Source of the DNA: an uncultured bacterium
GTDB lineage: Bacteria > Fidelibacterota > Marinisomatia > Marinisomatales > Marinisomataceae
Reading direction: 5' to 3'
NCBI GenBank assembly: GCA_943788675.1
Contig: CALSRE010000001.1
Location: forward strand, 299,400-363,399
Length of the DNA stretch: 64,000 nucleotides
Each line of letters opens with the position of its first letter. Position 1 is the stretch's first letter. The position numbers and the translations under genes were made by a program. Below the pieces are notes generated by a model that ran no database searches, was not told the origin of the DNA, and saw nothing but the letters and a program-made list of their open reading frames with translations. This document shows positions 18,648-27,541 of the stretch, piece by piece.

Positions 18648-19293
18648 TTTTCTCAAGAATCCAATCTGCAAAAGATTGAATATTTGCAAAAGTCATAGAA
18701 CCAGTAGCTTGTAGCCTTTCAATATTATTATGTCCATTGGACACTAATGCACAATCAATGCCAAGAGCCTTGGAAACGTTAAAATCTAACATGCTATCTC
18801 CAATGATGATTGTGTCTTTTAATGAAATATTTACACTCCTCAATAACTCTTTTCCTTCAAACTCTTTTCCATAGCCAGATGGAGTATTACTGATACCAAC
18901 TACATTATCAAAAAAGCGATATATCTCAAAAAAATTAACCTGAGTGTTTAACTTGCGTTGAGTGGTAGCTGATAAAATACTTTGAGTAATACCAAGATTT
19001 TTAAAAGATGAAATTGTTTCAACTGCATAAGGTTGTAAAGCCAATTTTTTAAAATTAGCTTCATATCCTGAATGAAATTCTTCGTTAGTGCTTTCAAAAT
19101 TTTCTTTTGAGAAGTCAAAACCTACTGTCTCATAAAATTTTTTAATTGGAAATAAAAACTTCTGTTTATATATATTTTCACTAATTAAAGGAAGCCCTCT
19201 TTTTTCTAGTGAGACGTTTAATAAGTCTACACATAAGGTTAAATCATTTACTAAAGTACCATTCCAATCCCAAATTATGTGCTTATATTTCAT
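18640..19293 (-). CDS. HAD-family phosphatase
   Basis: A 217-aa haloacid-dehalogenase-fold hydrolase. Motif I is DWNGTLV near residue 9 (nucleophile Asp; N replaces the more usual D in the third position, as in many phosphoglycolate-phosphatase-like proteins). Motif II is SATTQ and motif III/IV is IIGDSMLDF. These suggest a soluble phosphomonoesterase. Two ATGs are possible (19299 and 19293), and I prefer the second. The start region overlaps that of the divergent Nudix gene within CATGGTCATG, and the 3' end overlaps SDR2. Substrate unknown. Confidence 0.85.
   Translation of the reverse strand: MKYKHIIWDWNGTLVNDLTLCVDLLNVSLEKRGLPLISENIYKQKFLFPIKKFYETVGFDFSKENFESTNEEFHSGYEANFKKLALQPYAVETISSFKNLGITQSILSATTQRKLNTQVNFFEIYRFFDNVVGISNTPSGYGKEFEGKELLRSVNISLKDTIIIGDSMLDFNVSKALGIDCALVSNGHNNIERLQATGSMTFANIQSFADWILEKTR
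19284..19289 (+). promoter_or_regulatory. Candidate -10 element of the Nudix gene
   Basis: TATATT is placed 8 bases before the ATG at 19298, inside the 5' coding end of the opposite-strand HAD gene. If used, it gives a leaderless mRNA. Support is positional only. Confidence 0.25.
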
Positions 19294-19297
19294 GGTC

Positions 19298-19933
19298 ATG
19301 AAAGTAGAGAAAAAAATTGCATTATTAAAGGAAAGACTTAATAAAAAATCCTTGCTTCCCGGATGGAGTAGTCAGAAGAAAATGGCTGTTATTCCTATTA
19401 ATAATATTACAGCTAAAGCTTTTATCCCGCCAGCAGATGCTAAGCAGGCAAGTGTTGCTGTTATACTATTTGAAAAAGAGGGGAGTCTTACTTTATTATT
19501 AACTAAACGAACATCAAGTGTTGAACATCATAAAGGACAGATTTCTCTGCCTGGTGGAGCTATTGATTTAGGCGAGTCTCCTAAAGATGCTTCATTGAGA
19601 GAAACTAATGAAGAGATTGGAATAGATACTTCATCATTATACTTAGTTGGCAATCTATCAACATTATATACTCCAGTATCACATTTCAATATCCATACTT
19701 ACGTTTGGTTTTCTGATCAATATCCTAAAATAGCAATGAATCAAAACGAAGTTGATGAAGTGTTTGAGATTAGCATCAATGAGCTCCTTGCAGAAGAAAT
19801 TGTATCAAAAACGCCAATTTCTAAAGCGGGCATGAATGTCGATGTACCTGCTTTTAATTTCTCGGGGTGCGTATGTTGGGGTGCCACAGCAATGATTATT
19901 TCTGAGTTAAAAGATATTTTAAAAAATATTTAA
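19298..19933 (+). CDS. Nudix hydrolase, CoA pyrophosphatase-like
   Basis: A Nudix hydrolase of about 211 aa. It has a complete Nudix box (G-x5-E-x7-REx-x-EE-x-G: GAIDLGE...RETNEEIG), preceded by LLTKRTSSVEHHKGQISLPGG. This resembles the NuCoA signature that marks CoA diphosphatases, with Glu and Leu replacing the usual Arg and Phe. The likely role is clearing CoA, acyl-CoA or oxidised CoA. The ATG may be 19292 or 19298; a TATATT hexamer lies exactly 8 bases before 19298 and no SD is present. It ends 6 bases from the convergent FTR1 gene. Confidence 0.82.
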   Translation: MKVEKKIALLKERLNKKSLLPGWSSQKKMAVIPINNITAKAFIPPADAKQASVAVILFEKEGSLTLLLTKRTSSVEHHKGQISLPGGAIDLGESPKDASLRETNEEIGIDTSSLYLVGNLSTLYTPVSHFNIHTYVWFSDQYPKIAMNQNEVDEVFEISINELLAEEIVSKTPISKAGMNVDVPAFNFSGCVCWGATAMIISELKDILKNI

Positions 19934-19939
19934 AATATA

Positions 19940-20815
19940 TTAATCTTTAGATGGTGGCGTTGCAGGTTTACCAGCTTTTTTCCACAAAAATGATACCAAA
20001 ATAAGCGTAAACAGCCAACTTAAAATTTCAGTAGATGTTGGATTGCCGTTATACCCAAAAAATCCTTTAAATAACTGACCGATAGCTCCTTTATCACTTA
20101 ATAAGGGTTTTGGAGTTCCATTATCATCAATATTAAATCCAAAAACAGGGCCACTATCATTAATATTCCATATCTCCATTTTCTTCATTTCATCTTTAGT
20201 ATAAAATGCTTCCTCAAATTCATGGACCCCATAGGCAACAAGACCAGCGCAAACAAAAATGAGAAGAATAGAGGTTACGTTAAAGAATTTTTTCAATGGA
20301 ACTTTTTTTCCTTGAACAAAAATTGCATAACCAATCATTAGAGCTACTAAAGAGCCAAAAATTGATCCACCAATTGAAAGACCATCAGATTGAATTACTA
20401 TTGCATACATAAAAAGAACGACTTCTACGCCTTCTCTAAATATTGCAAAAAAGGTTAAAGCAAATAAACCCAGTGAAACATTTTTATCTTTTTCAATGAT
20501 ATCAGAGGCTTCTTTCTCAAGGCTAGCAGCGACATTTTTATTTCTTCCCATCCAAATAATCATTGTGGACAGGAGAAGTGCTGCAATAAGCATTGTTGTT
20601 CCTTCAAATAAAGCCGCTTGTTTTCCTTCAAAGCCGCCATAAGCTATTTGGAATATTATAGCAAAAATACCAGTTGCAATAAAAGAAGCTATTACACCGT
20701 TAATAATGCTTTTTTTAAGATGTAATCTTCCAGTTTTTACAATAAATGTATAAAGAATTCCAACTACTAGAACTCCTTCAAGTACTTCTCTGAACATAAT
20801 TAAAAATTCACTCAT
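19940..20815 (-). CDS. FTR1-family iron permease
   Basis: A 291-aa inner-membrane iron permease of the FTR1/EfeU family, which takes up ferric iron made by an oxidase or cupredoxin partner. The two REGLE-type motifs that bind iron are present: R9-E-V-L-E13 in the first helix and R127-E-G-V-E in the fourth, among about seven membrane helices. The C-terminus is short and basic. SD AAGGGGA precedes the ATG. The azurin-like lipoprotein gene lies 92 bases upstream on the same strand, and two dyads fill that gap. The copper neighbour fits oxidation-coupled iron uptake, though no EfeO/EfeB or multicopper oxidase is seen. Confidence 0.92.
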   Translation of the reverse strand: MSEFLIMFREVLEGVLVVGILYTFIVKTGRLHLKKSIINGVIASFIATGIFAIIFQIAYGGFEGKQAALFEGTTMLIAALLLSTMIIWMGRNKNVAASLEKEASDIIEKDKNVSLGLFALTFFAIFREGVEVVLFMYAIVIQSDGLSIGGSIFGSLVALMIGYAIFVQGKKVPLKKFFNVTSILLIFVCAGLVAYGVHEFEEAFYTKDEMKKMEIWNINDSGPVFGFNIDDNGTPKPLLSDKGAIGQLFKGFFGYNGNPTSTEILSWLFTLILVSFLWKKAGKPATPPSKD

Positions 20816-20826
20816 ATTTTCCCCTT

Positions 20827-20860
20827 TTGAGATTTAATCTCAATATTAGGTTGATAATAT
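20827..20860 (-). promoter_or_regulatory. Two inverted repeats upstream of the iron permease
   Basis: TTGAGATT-T-AATCTCAA (20827-20843) is a perfect 8-bp-arm dyad directly before the FTR1 SD. ATATTA-GGTTGA-TAATAT (20843-20860) follows upstream. Their placement suggests an operator or leader structure controlling the permease separately from the upstream genes. Neither matches a Fur box that I can recognise with confidence; the first has only a loose likeness to DtxR-type symmetric sites. Confidence 0.35.
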
Positions 20861-20907
20861 AAATAAAAAATTATAAATCGTCAAAGATAGTATATAGTTT
20901 GTTAAAA

Positions 20908-21351
20908 TTATTCAACAATCATATAGCCGCGCATAGAACCCGCATGCGCAATATATGTACAAACATACAAATATTTCCCTGGCTTTTTTGGAGCATCAAA
21001 CTCTAATGTTGTCTGTCCTTGTTTGTCCACAAGAGCAGAATAAGCGATGATTCTTCCATCTGGATAAGGGTCTCCACCATTCCCTTCTGCAAGTTGAATA
21101 ATTTGTGCAGCAGCTGATTCATCTTTGAAAATCACAATGTTATGTTGCATTTCTCCCATGAAGTCCAAAGGCGTATTATTTTTAAGTATAATTTTTACCT
21201 TAGAACCTGCTTTTACTGTGAATTCTTCAACATCATATTTCATCTCAGAACCCAGTGAACCAATATTTACAACTTGCGCTTCTTGAGAACCGCCTCCACC
21301 GCAAGCTATAAAAATGAATATTGATAGTGTTAATAATAGTTTGTTAAACAT
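20908..21351 (-). CDS. Azurin-like cupredoxin lipoprotein
   Basis: A 147-aa blue-copper electron carrier. The lipobox IFIAC shows it is lipid-anchored outside the inner membrane. The copper site is complete: a His in MQHN and the C-terminal C-x4-H-x4-M set (CTYIAHAGSM), as in azurin and auracyanin. SD AGAGGG precedes the ATG. It lies 12 bases after the DUF1295 gene and upstream of FTR1. It may carry electrons in respiration or accept electrons from Fe(II) during FTR1 uptake; the latter is inferred from position. Confidence 0.88.
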   Translation of the reverse strand: MFNKLLLTLSIFIFIACGGGGSQEAQVVNIGSLGSEMKYDVEEFTVKAGSKVKIILKNNTPLDFMGEMQHNIVIFKDESAAAQIIQLAEGNGGDPYPDGRIIAYSALVDKQGQTTLEFDAPKKPGKYLYVCTYIAHAGSMRGYMIVE

Positions 21352-21363
21352 ATTTTCCCTCTT

Positions 21364-22227
21364 TTATTTGAATTTTGGAAATAGCAAATTGCTTTTTTCC
21401 ATGTAATTTTTATAATCTGGCCTACATTGCATCATTGCAAGATCCATAATAGGACCAGTAATATAGTAAAAAATTGAACCCATAATCAATGGACTTAGAA
21501 AAGAACCCATAATTAAATAAATATTTTGACTTGAAATACTAAAAGAGAAAATGCTAACCCATACTAGCAAGTCGCCAAAGTAGTTTGGATGCCTAGAATA
21601 TTTCCATAAACCCGCTTTACATATCTTTCCTTTATTGCTAGGATTATTTTTAAAGGATTTGAGTTGTAAGTCGCTTATTGATTCCCATGCTAAGCCAACA
21701 AAAAAGATTGATGAGCAAATCATAGTTTCAATAAAGGATAGAGGGGTGCTGTTTAGGTAACCGAAATATATAGATAAGCCAACTAACGTACAAAGAGCGC
21801 CTTGGAGCAAGAATACTCTGAAAAAACTAAACCACCAATAATTTTTTCCTCCTTCTTCTCTCCATTCTACGTATCTAAAATCTTCACCATGTCCAATATT
21901 TCTAAATCCTATATGAGAGGCTAATCTTAAAGCCCAAACCGACACCAAAAATAAAATAAACAATGATCTTTCAGAGTACACTTGATCCATCGCCACTAAA
22001 AGAGAGGAGCTAAGTACAATAAAAGCAGGACCCCAGAAAATATCAACTATGCTAGCATCCTTGACAATTAAACTCAAAATCCATAATACAGCCATAAATC
22101 CAATAACAGACATAAAACCGATAAGCAAATGATGATTTGATAGTACTTGATTATCAGGTGTTGATATGTATGATATTATTATAATTAATAATATAGCAAT
22201 TGTATTAAAAATCATTATTCTTTTCAT
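21364..22227 (-). CDS. DUF1295 / steroid 5-alpha-reductase-like membrane protein
   Basis: A 287-aa polytopic membrane protein with about six to seven helices. The family signature LWKYSRHPNYFGD lies in the C-terminal third, matching DUF1295, which shares a fold with steroid 5-alpha-reductases and isoprenylcysteine methyltransferases. Biochemical function is unsettled for bacterial members. It starts 2 bases after the VOC gene and ends 12 bases before the azurin-like gene, so it belongs to a four-gene minus-strand unit with FTR1. Confidence 0.8.
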   Translation of the reverse strand: MKRIMIFNTIAILLIIIISYISTPDNQVLSNHHLLIGFMSVIGFMAVLWILSLIVKDASIVDIFWGPAFIVLSSSLLVAMDQVYSERSLFILFLVSVWALRLASHIGFRNIGHGEDFRYVEWREEGGKNYWWFSFFRVFLLQGALCTLVGLSIYFGYLNSTPLSFIETMICSSIFFVGLAWESISDLQLKSFKNNPSNKGKICKAGLWKYSRHPNYFGDLLVWVSIFSFSISSQNIYLIMGSFLSPLIMGSIFYYITGPIMDLAMMQCRPDYKNYMEKSNLLFPKFK

Positions 22228-22229
22228 AA

Positions 22230-22526
22230 TTAGTACCTCAGTATTTCAATATTATTACCTGATCTATCTTTAATATAAACAGAAACAGACCCATCTCTAT
22301 GTGTTACAGGTTTTCCATAGTCTTCAACATTATTTTTAAGAATTGCAAAATGAAATGGATGCTGATCAGGTAGCACAAGTGCTAATTTCACATTTTCAAA
22401 TTCTAGCATAGCCCAAGTAGTATCTTGATATAGTATATCACATTGAAAATTTTTTATGTACCAATCAACGGACTTAGCAATATCATCAGTGCATATAGCA
22501 ACGTGATCAAGAATATCTTTTTTCAT
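22230..22526 (-). CDS. VOC/glyoxalase-fold protein
   Basis: A short (98 aa) single vicinal-oxygen-chelate module. It opens with LDHVAICTDDIAKSVDWY and ends SVYIKDRSGNNIEI, the usual first and last strands with metal-ligand positions (H near residue 8, E near the end). Such modules act as lyases, isomerases, dioxygenases or binding proteins, and a lone module usually dimerises. AGGAG sits just before the ATG. It is first in the VOC, DUF1295, azurin, FTR1 series. Substrate unknown. Confidence 0.8.
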   Translation of the reverse strand: MKKDILDHVAICTDDIAKSVDWYIKNFQCDILYQDTTWAMLEFENVKLALVLPDQHPFHFAILKNNVEDYGKPVTHRDGSVSVYIKDRSGNNIEILRY

Positions 22527-22572
22527 ATTTCTCCTAGATTTAAAGATTGATAGTGAAAATTAATAAAACAAT

Positions 22573-23205
22573 ATGTATTTTGATAACATAATGAATGATA
22601 AAATCCCAATTTTTTCTTTACCATTAGTACTATTGCCAGGCGAAAAACTCCCTCTTCACATTTTTGAATCTAAATATAAAAAAATGATTGAGTATTGTCT
22701 TAAACATAGTCAAAAATTTGGTATTATTAATTCAAAAAATAATGACACTTTATCTATAGGGTGTACTGCTGAAATATCGCAAGTAGTTGGAGCAGAGGGC
22801 AGTACTGGAGAGTATGATATCATTGTCACTGGAGTAGAAAGATTTATAGTAAAAAGTTATAACTATTCAAAAGATTATAAGCAAGCATACGTTAAAACTT
22901 GGCAAGATGTAGATGACTCCATCGATGAAATTTTACTTCAAGAAACTAATGTTTTTCTTTATGAAGTATTAATGAAGTTAGGAGCCTCTTCTAAAATTGC
23001 TCAAATTAATATGCCTAAAGCTGCTTTTGAGATTTCATCTATGCTTGATATTGATAAGCGTGCTAAAAAGATGCTTTTAAAAAGTCAGTCTGAAAAAGAT
23101 AGATTAATTATATTAAAGAGAATTCTTAAGAAGGCTATTGTTAAAATTGATTATGAAGATCCATTGCAGTCTGGATATCATAATTATTCTCAGTTTGAAG
23201 CTTAG
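22573..23205 (+). CDS. Stand-alone LON substrate-binding domain protein
   Basis: A 210-aa protein with the N-terminal substrate-recognition domain of Lon protease (IPIFSLPLVLLPGEKLPLHIFE, then CTAEISQV) and a helical tail, but no AAA+ or protease part. Such proteins are common and their role is unclear; substrate binding or regulation is assumed. The start may be the ATG at 22573 or the one at 22591. The stop overlaps the convergent RND permease stop by 4 bases. Confidence 0.8.
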   Translation: MYFDNIMNDKIPIFSLPLVLLPGEKLPLHIFESKYKKMIEYCLKHSQKFGIINSKNNDTLSIGCTAEISQVVGAEGSTGEYDIIVTGVERFIVKSYNYSKDYKQAYVKTWQDVDDSIDEILLQETNVFLYEVLMKLGASSKIAQINMPKAAFEISSMLDIDKRAKKMLLKSQSEKDRLIILKRILKKAIVKIDYEDPLQSGYHNYSQFEA

Positions 23206-26200
23206 GCATTTTTCTTTTTATTTCCGGATATCAAACTAATAAAATCATCTATTATTACATAAGATACTGGTACTAATAAAAGTATAACTGTAGTTGCAAA
23301 CAGAATACCAATCCCTAATGAAATAGCCATCGGCTTTAAGAAAAGTACTTGAGTTGTTTGGTTGAATAATAATGGTGCTATTCCTAAAAAAGTAGTTAGA
23401 GATGTTAAAACAACCGGTCTAAATCTGGAGCGAACAGCATCCATAACTGCTTTCAATGTTGAATCACCCTTCTCTTTCGCTCTATTCACAAAAACCACAA
23501 GAAGAAGACTGTCATTTACAACTACTCCAGAAAGTGCAACCACCCCAAGTAACGATAATACTGACATTGGTTGAAATAACATTAAGTGTCCCAGTATTGC
23601 ACCAACCATTCCAAATGGTATGGCTGAAAGAATAATTAGAGGTTTAAAGTAAGATTGAAGTGGAATAGCCAAAAGAACAAATATCGTAAAAATTGCAATA
23701 CCAAATTTGACAAAAATATCCTGAAGTTGTTCTGCTTGTTCTGCAGCTTCTCCAGCAAGTGCAAAATTTATTCCATTTGAATCATTCATAATATTTTGAA
23801 GTTTACCAATTGGTTGTCCTTCTTGATTAAGCATTGAAGATAGTATCATTGAAGAGGTGTTCTTGGTTATGTCAACATCAGATGTAATTTCAATAACACG
23901 TTTTCCATCAATTCTTTTGATAGCAGATTTTCCAGGTATCTCTTTTACTTTCGCAACAGCATATAGTGGAATTTTAATTCCTGAGCTTGTTCTTATTCTT
24001 AAGTTTTCAAGGGTTCTAGCATTATCTCTTTCATTCTTGGTAAGCTTAAGCATTACTTTTATATCATCATCCCCACGTTGAATTCTTTGAACTTCTTCTC
24101 CGTAGAATGATTGTCTTACCTGTTTAGCAATTGTAGCAGTTGTTAAACCATATGCTTCAGCAGCAGGAAGGAGTTCAATTTGCAATTCACTTTTACCTAT
24201 TTTATCAGAATCTGTTAAATCATAAATTCCTCCATAAGTACTTAGGAGTACTTTTGTATCATTAACTACTCTATTTAATTCATCAAAATTGTCACCAGAA
24301 AATTGGAAATGTATAGGTTTACCTGCACTAAAAATATTGGCACTAAAATTAAGCCTTTCAACGCCCGGGATGATACCAACTCTTTCTCTTAATATATTAA
24401 TAATATCATATGCTCCAGTTAATCCCCATCTATCATCAGCTGGTGTTAACACCACCACTACTTCCCCTAAATGAGGAGTTGTGCTTGATTGTACAACAGG
24501 ACCAGTTGGACTACTTTCAGCTTCTTGAGAGCTGAAGTACTGTGCTCCAACTGTTGTAAGAACATGCGCTATAATCTGCTTTCCGCTATCAGCATTTAAT
24601 TCGTTTTTAAGCTTCAACGCCTCTCTTTCAATAATCTTAGTAACTTCAGCTGTTTTATTTATGGGAGTACCCTCTGGAAGATCAACAACTATTGCAACTT
24701 CCTCTGCCTCCAAAACTGGGAAGAACTGCCATTTAACCCAGCCTCCAGCGAGAAGAGAGAATGATATAAGAAGTATCCCAACAAAAACTGCAACAGTCTC
24801 ATATCTTTTTTGAATAGACCTCTTAACAAGAGGCAGCCAAATATCATCTATAAATTTATATAATCTTTCAGAGCAAAAATTTCTCGCAGCTTTTAATTTT
24901 TTACCAAATCCTACAAATCTATATTGAAACCATTCTCCAGCGTGATTTAAATGAGCAGGTAAGATAGTAGTGGACTCAATTAAAGAAAACACAAGAATAG
25001 GTATCGCTGTAAGAGGAAAAGTTCTCCATATTGGTCCAGTGTCTCCAGCTAAATCAAGCATTGGAGCAAAAACAACTATGGTTGTTAAAATACCAAAGAA
25101 AACTGGTAGCATTACTTCCATAGTTCCTTTTATAGTGGATGTAAAATTGTCTTCATTTAGCTTAATTCTTCTTCTGAAAACATTCTCTCCTACAATGATA
25201 GCATCATCAACAACAATACCTAAAACCACAATAAACATAAAGGTCGACAATACATTAATAGTTACACCTAGCATTGGTAGTAAAATTAGTGCACCTCCAA
25301 AAGAAATCGGAATTCCCATGGCAACCCAAAAAGCTACAGAAGGACGTAAAAACATGGTTAGAAGTATTAGAACTAAAACCATACCGATTGCAAAATTTTT
25401 GTAAAGAATATTAATTCTATCTTCAAGATATCTTGCCTGGTCATACCAATAGTCAATTTTGATATTTTCTGGCATTTCTACTTTTTTCATTTTAACAAAA
25501 TTTCTTAATTGATCAGCTGCGGTTAAAACATCTTGATTTCCTACAAGATTTGCACTTATGAACATAGCTTTAGTGCCATCCCATTTATAGAATTGATCTA
25601 CTTCTTGAAAAGTGTCTTTGATTGTGGCAATATCTTTGAGCAATAAGGTGTTACCATTTGTATTTGTTCTGATTACAATATTTTCAAATTCTTCAGCTTT
25701 GTATGACTGGCCAACAGTTCGAATTAATAAATCCCCTTTTGAACTAGATAGAACACCTCCAGGTAAATCAATAGAACCCATATTGATTGCATACGAAATT
25801 TCATCAAAAGTAAGGTTATATTTTTGAAGACTATTTTCAGAAATTTCTATTGATATTTCTCGATCTCTATTACCAAATATTTCAGTAAAAGAAACTTCAC
25901 TTAGTCCTTTTATCTCTTCATTGATACCTTTTGTTGCATTTAAAAGAACATCTTCTGACACATCTCCATAAATAACTACATCAAGTACTTTTTCTGCAAC
26001 TTCTAATTCTTGAATTATAGGCTTTTCGCTGTCGTTAGGAAAAGTAGTTATACCGTTTACTATTGTTTTGATTTCTTCTACCGTATTATCAAAATCAGCG
26101 CTAGCAAACACTTTAACGCTAACAATGCCAATCCCCTCGAGAGAATAAGATCTCAATTTCTTGATGCCCGAAACACCTTCAAGTCTGTCTTCAATTTTGG

Positions 26201-26399
26201 AGGAGATAGATGCTTCTACTTCTGATGCCGATGCTCCTGGATAAGGCACAGTAACATTTACAACAGCTACATCAGGTACTGGAAAAAACTCCGCTTTAAT
26301 AGATGGATATGATATGAAAAATCCACCTACAATAAGGAAAAACATAAAAAGATTAGCAGGAACACTATTCTTTACAAACCAGGTAACTATACCGCGCAT
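23202..26399 (-). CDS. RND efflux permease (AcrB/HAE1 type)
   Basis: The inner-membrane proton-driven pump of a tripartite efflux system, at 1065 aa a normal length. It has an N-terminal helix (WFVKNSVPANLFMFFLIVGGF), a periplasmic docking/porter region, and central helices with GIVVDDAIIVGENVFRR carrying the DD-type proton-relay residues. The second half ends in a helix bundle (VVALSGVVVNDSLLLVVFVN). It is the last gene of the TolC-like, adaptor, pump order, with a 1-base TAATG overlap to the adaptor. The substrate is unknown; it is closer to the hydrophobe/amphiphile pumps than to CusA-type metal pumps in its motifs. Confidence 0.93.
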   Translation of the reverse strand: MRGIVTWFVKNSVPANLFMFFLIVGGFFISYPSIKAEFFPVPDVAVVNVTVPYPGASASEVEASISSKIEDRLEGVSGIKKLRSYSLEGIGIVSVKVFASADFDNTVEEIKTIVNGITTFPNDSEKPIIQELEVAEKVLDVVIYGDVSEDVLLNATKGINEEIKGLSEVSFTEIFGNRDREISIEISENSLQKYNLTFDEISYAINMGSIDLPGGVLSSSKGDLLIRTVGQSYKAEEFENIVIRTNTNGNTLLLKDIATIKDTFQEVDQFYKWDGTKAMFISANLVGNQDVLTAADQLRNFVKMKKVEMPENIKIDYWYDQARYLEDRINILYKNFAIGMVLVLILLTMFLRPSVAFWVAMGIPISFGGALILLPMLGVTINVLSTFMFIVVLGIVVDDAIIVGENVFRRRIKLNEDNFTSTIKGTMEVMLPVFFGILTTIVVFAPMLDLAGDTGPIWRTFPLTAIPILVFSLIESTTILPAHLNHAGEWFQYRFVGFGKKLKAARNFCSERLYKFIDDIWLPLVKRSIQKRYETVAVFVGILLISFSLLAGGWVKWQFFPVLEAEEVAIVVDLPEGTPINKTAEVTKIIEREALKLKNELNADSGKQIIAHVLTTVGAQYFSSQEAESSPTGPVVQSSTTPHLGEVVVVLTPADDRWGLTGAYDIINILRERVGIIPGVERLNFSANIFSAGKPIHFQFSGDNFDELNRVVNDTKVLLSTYGGIYDLTDSDKIGKSELQIELLPAAEAYGLTTATIAKQVRQSFYGEEVQRIQRGDDDIKVMLKLTKNERDNARTLENLRIRTSSGIKIPLYAVAKVKEIPGKSAIKRIDGKRVIEITSDVDITKNTSSMILSSMLNQEGQPIGKLQNIMNDSNGINFALAGEAAEQAEQLQDIFVKFGIAIFTIFVLLAIPLQSYFKPLIILSAIPFGMVGAILGHLMLFQPMSVLSLLGVVALSGVVVNDSLLLVVFVNRAKEKGDSTLKAVMDAVRSRFRPVVLTSLTTFLGIAPLLFNQTTQVLFLKPMAISLGIGILFATTVILLLVPVSYVIIDDFISLISGNKKKNA

Positions 26400-27541
26400 T
26401 ATTGATAAATCGGGTTAACAGTGATTCCGTTGGAAGCGGTAGACAGTTTTGTGATTACTAGTCTTTCGCCAGCTTTTAAATTGTCTTGAGCAATTACAAA
26501 TTCATTATATTTTTTTAATACTAAAATGCTTCTACTTTGCAGTTGATTATTTTTATCAATTATAAACACTTCATTATTTTCTGAAATTGCATTAACTGGA
26601 ATCCTGAAAACATTCTTCAATATGATTCCATCAATTTTTGCTTCTACAAAAAGACCAATTGGCAAATTAGGTTTGTCAGTTTCGATGAAATCATTTTTAA
26701 AAACTGCAATTAGATTTATCATTCGCGTAATAGGATCAATTACTCCGTCAACACGTTCTAATTTTCCTTCCCACGTTTGATTTCTTCCTTTGTAAAAACT
26801 ATTAATATTGACAATTGATTGTTCTGATGAATTTAATTTTCTTCCATCCATTGGAATACTTAAAAATTGTAAGTCATTGTCTTTTACAGACAATTTGACT
26901 TCAATTTCACTTGAAGTGTACATTGCCCCAATAGGTTGTCCTGGAATTATAGTTGTTCCAATATCAATATTTGAACTTTGAATTCTTCCAGCATATGGTG
27001 CAACTATTTCAGTTTTATTAAGTTTTTTTTCAGCTGAATTCACTTGCGCTTTAGCAACTTCCATTAAAGCTTCAGCTCGCTTTAACTGAGGTTTTTTTAG
27101 CGCGAGATCGCTTCCTTTGCCTTTTCCAAGTTTGTTCCATGCTTCTTTTGCAACTTCAGCTTCCACAGCTTGTAAAGAATACTGAACTTCAGCATTCGCA
27201 AGTTGTAAAAGTGCGCTCTTGTACTGAAGTTGTAAATCAGTATCATCAATTTTAGCTAAAATCTCTCCAGCTAACACAGATGACCCTTCTGAAAACTTTT
27301 TAGAACGATATACCACTTCACCTCCGACTTCCGCATTTAGCACAGTCTGTGTTAAAGGTTTTGTTGTGCCAGTTGAATTTATTGTTACTTGAAAATCTTC
27401 TGGAGTTAAAATTTGTACAACTACATCTGGAGCAGGAGCATCCTCAACTGGATCAGGTTGGACCTGCCCTAAAAGCCAAAGAATATAAGAGATAGCAAAG
27501 GCTCCTAATAGTATAAGAACTGGTTTTAATTTATTTATCAT
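26399..27541 (-). CDS. RND efflux periplasmic adaptor (MFP)
   Basis: A 380-aa membrane-fusion protein linking pump and outer-membrane channel. It has one N-terminal membrane anchor (LILLGAFAISYILWLLG), two lipoyl-like halves (AEVGGEVVYRSKKFSEGSSV and APYAGRIQSSNIDIGTTIIPGQPIGAM) flanking an alpha-helical hairpin (about residues 95-170), and beta-barrel and membrane-proximal domains. It overlaps the upstream channel gene by 4 bases and the downstream pump gene by 1, so the three are translationally coupled. Confidence 0.93.
   Translation of the reverse strand: MINKLKPVLILLGAFAISYILWLLGQVQPDPVEDAPAPDVVVQILTPEDFQVTINSTGTTKPLTQTVLNAEVGGEVVYRSKKFSEGSSVLAGEILAKIDDTDLQLQYKSALLQLANAEVQYSLQAVEAEVAKEAWNKLGKGKGSDLALKKPQLKRAEALMEVAKAQVNSAEKKLNKTEIVAPYAGRIQSSNIDIGTTIIPGQPIGAMYTSSEIEVKLSVKDNDLQFLSIPMDGRKLNSSEQSIVNINSFYKGRNQTWEGKLERVDGVIDPITRMINLIAVFKNDFIETDKPNLPIGLFVEAKIDGIILKNVFRIPVNAISENNEVFIIDKNNQLQSRSILVLKKYNEFVIAQDNLKAGERLVITKLSTASNGITVNPIYQ

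Noticed and set aside
24970-25404. 144-residue open frame antisense to the RND permease
   Set aside because: Low-complexity Ile/Thr/Ser-rich shadow of a well-supported gene; no motif, SD or conserved feature.
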